Part shown: positions 59,799 to 64,000 of the stretch, in pieces
How the letters are laid out: the number at the start of each line of letters is the position of its first letter
Numbering within the stretch: position 1 is the first letter of the stretch
From: Megalopta genalis
Taxonomy: Eukaryota; Arthropoda; Insecta; Hymenoptera; Halictidae
Reading direction: 5' to 3'
Assembly: GCF_051020955.1 (NCBI RefSeq)
Contig: NC_135019.1
Coordinates: 23,689,375-23,753,374, forward strand
DNA length: 64,000 bases
Translations under genes and position numbers: made by a program
Notes under the pieces: model-generated
The model's input: only the letters and a program-made list of their open reading frames with translations
Told to the model about the DNA's origin: nothing
Database searches by the model: none

Positions 59799-61440
59799 AT
59801 GTTTAATTGCATAATTTAATATTTTTTATTGCCTCGTGAATTTATCAATAGAGGAAAGAAAATAATATCCATTTTATGAAGATGCGTGAAGACATGCATG
59901 AAGATTACATGAAGACATTTCTTTTCTGATTACAAAATGTATTTAAGGAAACTGGTAGCACGCATACTTACGAACTGCTTTAATAATTAAAAGAACCATG
60001 GTAAAATTGGATAGCCTTTAGATGCCTGGGTTATTACCCATTTAGTTTTGTGCTCGCACGCAGGTGCAACGCGAAATCCTCCATTTTTATCAAATGGGAC
60101 ACCATATCTTTTTTACTGTAGCGTCTGTAACAATTCTTTTTTAACCGCTTCACAGATATGGCTCGCCTTAGATCAGTGTGTATTTGGAATGGTAACGACA
60201 AAGCTGAATAAAATTTGTATGTAAAATTGAAATATGTGATAAATGATACTCGTCATACGTCATGTATATCTCGCTGTAGTTTTCTATTAAGATTTATGAA
60301 AGTCACCGTAAGAAATACATACATTTTTCATACTAACATGGCTGATTGCTAATAGTTTTCACATAGTAATTTCTTTGCTAGTTTAGTATAATTTTCTCGG
60401 AAAGAAAATTAATTAAATCTTCTTTTCGTAAAAGAATTGTAAAAATTTGTTTAAAATTCTACTTGAACTCGAAAAAACTGAACAAATCATGAAATAATCT
60501 TGGTATCAAATTTTGTGCATACAGAATTAATATAAATTTTCGTTCGAGAAAGTTTATAATTGAATATAATTGAACAACATAAAAGTTCTTGCAAAGTGAT
60601 ACTGAATTGAAAAAAGATCGACTTCGAATTTTCTTATAACTTCACAATATTTCACGTTCTACTTATTGTTTCCATTTGTCTGGATTACTAAATTAATACA
60701 GAAATTTCAAATAACGGATAATTGAACTTCTTTATCACATTTGTACTATTAATGATAAAGTTTCGGTTCGACACTTTCATTGAAAATGTCGTTGGCCGTG
60801 CTGCGTTTGTATGTTCCTTCAATTTCCCCTTCCTCCGACACGGACAGATATATCGGTGCAGGGTTAGATATATCTTTCGTATCTCAATCAGAAGCAGAAT
60901 CTGCACGATCGAATTATAGGAGAAATAATGGCATTGCCTTCTCGTCTACAGATCCGGATAGAGAATCGTAAATCAATCTTTTATCGTTCTGAGTTATCTC
61001 GGATGCGAGATTCGTGTTTGGCCGCTGCTCTGATAGAAAATTCTAACTAGCAGTTCGGCAGTTCTCAGATAATCGAGATTACAAACGCATTTAATTATCC
61101 GGGGAAATACAATTACAATTAAATGGAAAATGAATGACATAATCTGAATTCTGTTTAAATGTTCCTCGAAAACAGGGAACAAGACTTGGAAAGGATTAAA
61201 ATTGAAAGAGCAGTGTGACGTTTTTCAAATTTGATAATTGTATATTATTTTTAAACTGTGAGTTAGATGTATGTGTGAAGAATATGAAAAATTTAAAGTT
61301 ATCGTTATTTAAGAGTTTCTTATGCTACTATTTTTAATAATTGACATAGATGTTTTACTTTTCACAAAACACAATAGTCATAAATTCATTTCGAATGTAT
61401 TAAACATAATGTATGTAATGGAATGGAAATGAGTTTGGCA
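59799..61440. other. AT-rich, no gene recognised
   Basis: Nothing supported. Small frames near 60688-60971 overlap on both strands. Confidence 0.45.
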
Positions 61441-61449
61441 TTCGAAAAT

Positions 61450-61650
61450 AAATCACCAATTAACGAATTGGATATTAACACGTAATTTTGTTGGCTCAAT
61501 AAGCTACCATTAATTCATTTACCCGATAAAAGTATACATAGCTATGCTTATTTTCTTCTCATCGAAAATTGTAACAGAAATTGGAAACGAACTGGATGTT
61601 AACACGTAATTTTGTTGGTTAAATATACTACCACTAATTTATTTACTCGA
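61450..61650 (+). repeat. Dispersed repeat R2, tandem duplication (period 124 bp)
   Basis: GGATATTAACACGTAATTTT at about 61470 recurs as GGATGTTAACACGTAATTTT at about 61594. Unit 1 is complete (ends CATCGAAAATTGTAACAG at about 61560-61577). Unit 2 is broken at 61650 by the family A MITE and continues at 62559 with AGTTATGCTTATTTTCTTCT and CATCGAAAATTGCAACAG. A third, older copy is at 54396-54537. Confidence 0.85.
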
Positions 61651-62558
61651 TGTGTTCCACAATTATTTTAACAGCCGAAAATGAGGGGTAGCTGAGGTCG
61701 TTTGAAGTAACTTTTTCCTTTGCGAAAATGCAATCTGCGACTTTGTTTACGAGTTATTAACGAAATACCCTAACCAATGAGAGGTGACGGCGCGAAGTTC
61801 GAGAGTGTTTCGGATTATCAGTGATTAATTAAGCGATCAAGGTTTGGTGACAGTGCAGTGAAAGATCAGCTATACGTTGTGCGAGGTCAGTGCCCTTCGA
61901 CATCGTGAGCCATAATTCCAGCCAGCAAATGCATCCTCAACTAAATGGGTGAGTTTCTTATTGATAATATTTTTCATATTTCTCTAATAAACAAATCCTT
62001 TACGTCCCTTAAAGCGATTATTTATTATTAAATCAGCTTTGCAAATCATTCGTTGAATTCTGTTCGGACACGGAATTATTTAAATTAAAATATCATTTAC
62101 GAACTTTGTTAATCTTCACTGTACACCTTGCATAAAAATTTCATATGGTACACATGAGGTGTCATGCACATCAGAAAATTAAAATGGCTGTCACAGTTAA
62201 ACTACATATTATTTCGGGTCCAAAAAATTAGTAAATATTCGTCAGACGTTCTAAAATAAAGGTGAACAGCGTTTTTCTTAAAAATATCACTATTACGTAG
62301 TTAAAAATATCCAGAAAGTTCTCGCTTCGTGACTTGTTCAATACTTCGAACGCGGTTCGAGTCCGTCCCGACCTTCTGTCAAAGCCTCGTGTTGCGGGCT
62401 CTCGAACTTCGCGCCGTCACCTCTCATTGGTCAGTGTTTTTCGTTAATAACTCGTAAACAAAGTCGCAGATTGCATTTTCGCAAAGGAAACAATTACTTC
62501 AAATGACCTCAGCTACCCCCCATTTTCGGCTGTTAAAATAATTGTGGAACACCCTGTA
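61651..62558. mobile_element. MITE family A, copy A5 (longest, ~910 bp)
   Basis: The left arm starts TGTGTTCCACAATTATTTTA (the outermost CAGG is missing); the right arm ends GTGGAACACCCTG plus TA 62557-62558. The arms are about 170 bp, extending through the inverted GGTGACGGCGCGAAGTTCGA / TCGAACTTCGCGCCGTCACC. The interior includes a segment shared with A1 (ATATGGTACACATGAGGTGT ... GGTCCAAAAAATTAGTAAAT) and about 300 bp that A1 lacks, with ATGG/GTGAGT, a good 5' splice-site consensus, near 61946. No transposase. It sits in unit 2 of the R2 duplication; unit 1 shows the uninterrupted sequence. Confidence 0.9.
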
Positions 62559-62719
62559 TAGTTATGCTTATTTTCTTCTCATCGAAAATTGCAACAGAAA
62601 TTGGAAAGAAATGATTTAGAATTGTCTTCATGAATATAATAATAATATTAAAACAAAGTTTCGCGCAAAAATTACTTCCACTAGAATTTTTGTAAATGTA
62701 AACACATATTATATCGATA
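62559..62719. other. Remainder of R2 unit 2 and AT-rich spacer
   Basis: Begins with the continuation of the R2 unit interrupted by A5. Nothing else seen. Confidence 0.6.
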
Positions 62720-63082
62720 TTAACCCTTTCGCTACTACGGGTGACTATAGTCACCCGCCACAAAACGACACCCACATACTATGGGTGACTATAGTCACCG
62801 GCCACAAGATGCCACCTATACCCGACGGGTGACTATAGTCACCGGTCACAACAATGGAGCCAAAAGTTAAAACAAGGGCTATCGCCTCCCTTTTCTCTGT
62901 TTGCAGACGCTATCATCTATCAAAAACTACGATCAATTGTAATAAATCTGGTCATATTAATCCAACGTTTTTGAAGCAAAAGACTTGACCCCGAATGCTG
63001 AAGACTGCGCGCGCTCAATGTTCCTGCTTAATGTTCTACACGAGGGACTCCGCGGCGAGGCCCGCCGTAGCGAAAGGGTTAA
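62720..63082. mobile_element. piggyBac-like MITE with three subterminal palindromes
   Basis: TTAA at 62720-62723 and 63079-63082 flank perfect 12-bp inverted ends CCCTTTCGCTAC / GTAGCGAAAGGG (62724-62735, 63067-63078). TTAA target sites with a CCC start are the hallmark of piggyBac transposons. Inside the left end the 16-bp palindrome GGTGACTATAGTCACC occurs three times at 62740, 62784 and 62828, exactly 44 bp apart; the first extends to a perfect 20-bp palindrome. There is no transposase, so it is non-autonomous. The intact target duplications suggest it is fairly young. Confidence 0.93.
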
Positions 63083-63085
63083 ACA

Positions 63086-63395
63086 TGTGGCGGCTACCTC
63101 CAGACCCGCCAGCAGATGGCTCTTCTTCCCGCTAGCAACCGATCCGCCTCGATTCCTATATATACAGACTTCGTCCTTCCTACCGATACCCCCACGTCTA
63201 AGGCAAGGGCCCGCTAGGATAGCCTTACTGATGAGTCCTCTAGCGGGCCCGGGACGAAAGGTCTCCCCTCTCCTTCTCAACCAAACATACACACACTTTC
63301 AACCGCAGCCAAAAACATTATATCATCTACAATGTATAATTAATTGTATGTACCAAACGGTCTTATATCTGTCAATAAATAAATAAATAAATTAA
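63086..63395 (+). mobile_element. Hammerhead-ribozyme-bearing short element, copy 2
   Basis: Begins TGTGGCGGCTACCTCCAGAC 3 bp after the piggyBac-like MITE and matches copy 1 through CACTTTCAACC and about 15 bp beyond. It ends in (AAAT)n at 63374-63395. The structure (no ORF, internal ribozyme, simple A-rich tail) fits a SINE-like or 5'-UTR-derived retroposon; whether the tail belongs to the same unit is inferred, because copy 1 diverges before it. Confidence 0.75.
63193..63263 (+). ncRNA. Hammerhead ribozyme, type III, copy 2
   Basis: Core intact: GTC 63196-63198, CTGATGA 63228-63234, GAAA 63256-63259. Stem I pairs TAAGGC 63199-63204 with GCCTTA 63222-63227; stem II pairs GTCC 63235-63238 with GGAC 63252-63255. 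Stem III is weakened by a G-G mismatch (63196/63260) next to the conserved A-U, so activity may be lower than in copy 1. Loop I contains GGGCCCGCTAG (63207-63217) and loop II CTAGCGGGCCC (63240-63250), exact complements. Confidence 0.88.
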
Positions 63396-63399
63396 ATCT

Positions 63400-64000
63400 G
63401 CAAGGGTTTGTTAATGCTCTATCTTATAAAATCACGGGGACGGTATTTTCGTTGTCAGAAACCGCAGCAGCAGTCTCCAGTATCAAGGTGTTATCGATCT
63501 GAAAATCTTGCCGAAAACCGACCATACTCTGAACGACTTGTCGACAAAAAATAAATTACGTTGTTCCTGGCTGATAATATTCTTCTCGTCGAGGGAACGT
63601 GACCGAACAGCTCGATTTTTCCCTGAAACATTTCGAACCGCTCCTCAAGGAACAATCGATCCTTCAGGAGGATGAGAGGTGGAAACTACCCCCCTGACTC
63701 AACACTATCGACAAGCCGCGATTTTATATCCTCGAAAAAAAGTATTTGTAATCCTCGGATTAACTCAATAATTCCCGGCCGAGTCTGGCACTTTGTTCTC
63801 GAGTTGTCATCGATATTGAAGTATCAAATTATAATATCGCTGGCAAATCGGCCGGCTGAAGCACGGCTAATTGTAGAGCTCCTACAACCGAGAAATTCAC
63901 TCTGAATTTTGGAAATGTTACCTTGTTTTCGCTGCAACGATTATAGACGCTTAAACTACTGCAATTTCTCAAAAATGTCATTTATGGAGCAATGAAACAA
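63400..64000. other. No gene established
   Basis: GC-richer than average, with a short plus-strand frame at 63672-63905 lacking support. Confidence 0.4.

Overview
The window looks like insect nuclear DNA, most likely from a hymenopteran such as a bee or ant. This is an inference from composition and repeat content, not from a diagnostic gene: a very AT-rich background, several CpG-rich islands, dense short inverted-repeat elements (MITEs) inserted at TA or TTAA, Tc1-type transposase remains and a non-LTR retrotransposon tail. No complete protein-coding gene is visible. The best coding signal is one spliced internal exon on the minus strand at 35776-35954 (59 intact codons, clean acceptor and donor); its protein is not recognised. 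A weaker minus-strand candidate lies at 14548-14737. The window therefore reads as intronic or intergenic DNA around at least one minus-strand gene with long introns.

Layout. 0-4 kb: a dispersed repeat, a CpG-rich island, then a short element carrying a type III hammerhead ribozyme that was split by a 324-bp retroposon-like insert. 5.5-6 kb: TA-flanked MITE (family A). 7.67-8.31 kb: 64 consecutive 10-bp repeats without a single indel. 9-15 kb: AT-rich DNA with microsatellites and a hairpin. 15.9-18 kb: a second MITE family (B), another family A copy and a 41-bp hairpin. 18-25 kb: island DNA and plain AT-rich sequence. 25.4-25.9 kb: degenerate ~90-bp tandem array. 28-33 kb: a TTAA-type MITE, a second copy of the dispersed repeat, islands. 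35.8 kb: the exon. 41-42 kb: 3' end of a non-LTR retrotransposon (RNase H remnant). 44-45.2 kb: fold-back Tc1-type element with a piggyBac-like insertion inside one arm. 45.7-46.5 kb: CpG-rich island. 49.8-50.8 kb: seven-unit degenerate array built on a motif also scattered through the window. 53 and 57 kb: two dead Tc1-family transposase genes. 58-59 kb: island. 61.4-63.4 kb: tandem duplication holding a long family A MITE, then a piggyBac-like MITE with three 44-bp-spaced palindromes, followed 3 bp later by a second hammerhead element.

The most notable biology is the pair of hammerhead-bearing elements at the two ends of the window. Both keep the full catalytic core. In the first, the 14-bp target-site duplication of the insert re-created an intact ribozyme directly at the insert's 3' end. 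In the second, loops I and II contain perfectly complementary 11-nt runs. The 64 x 10-bp array and the palindrome-bearing TTAA elements are the next most unusual structures.
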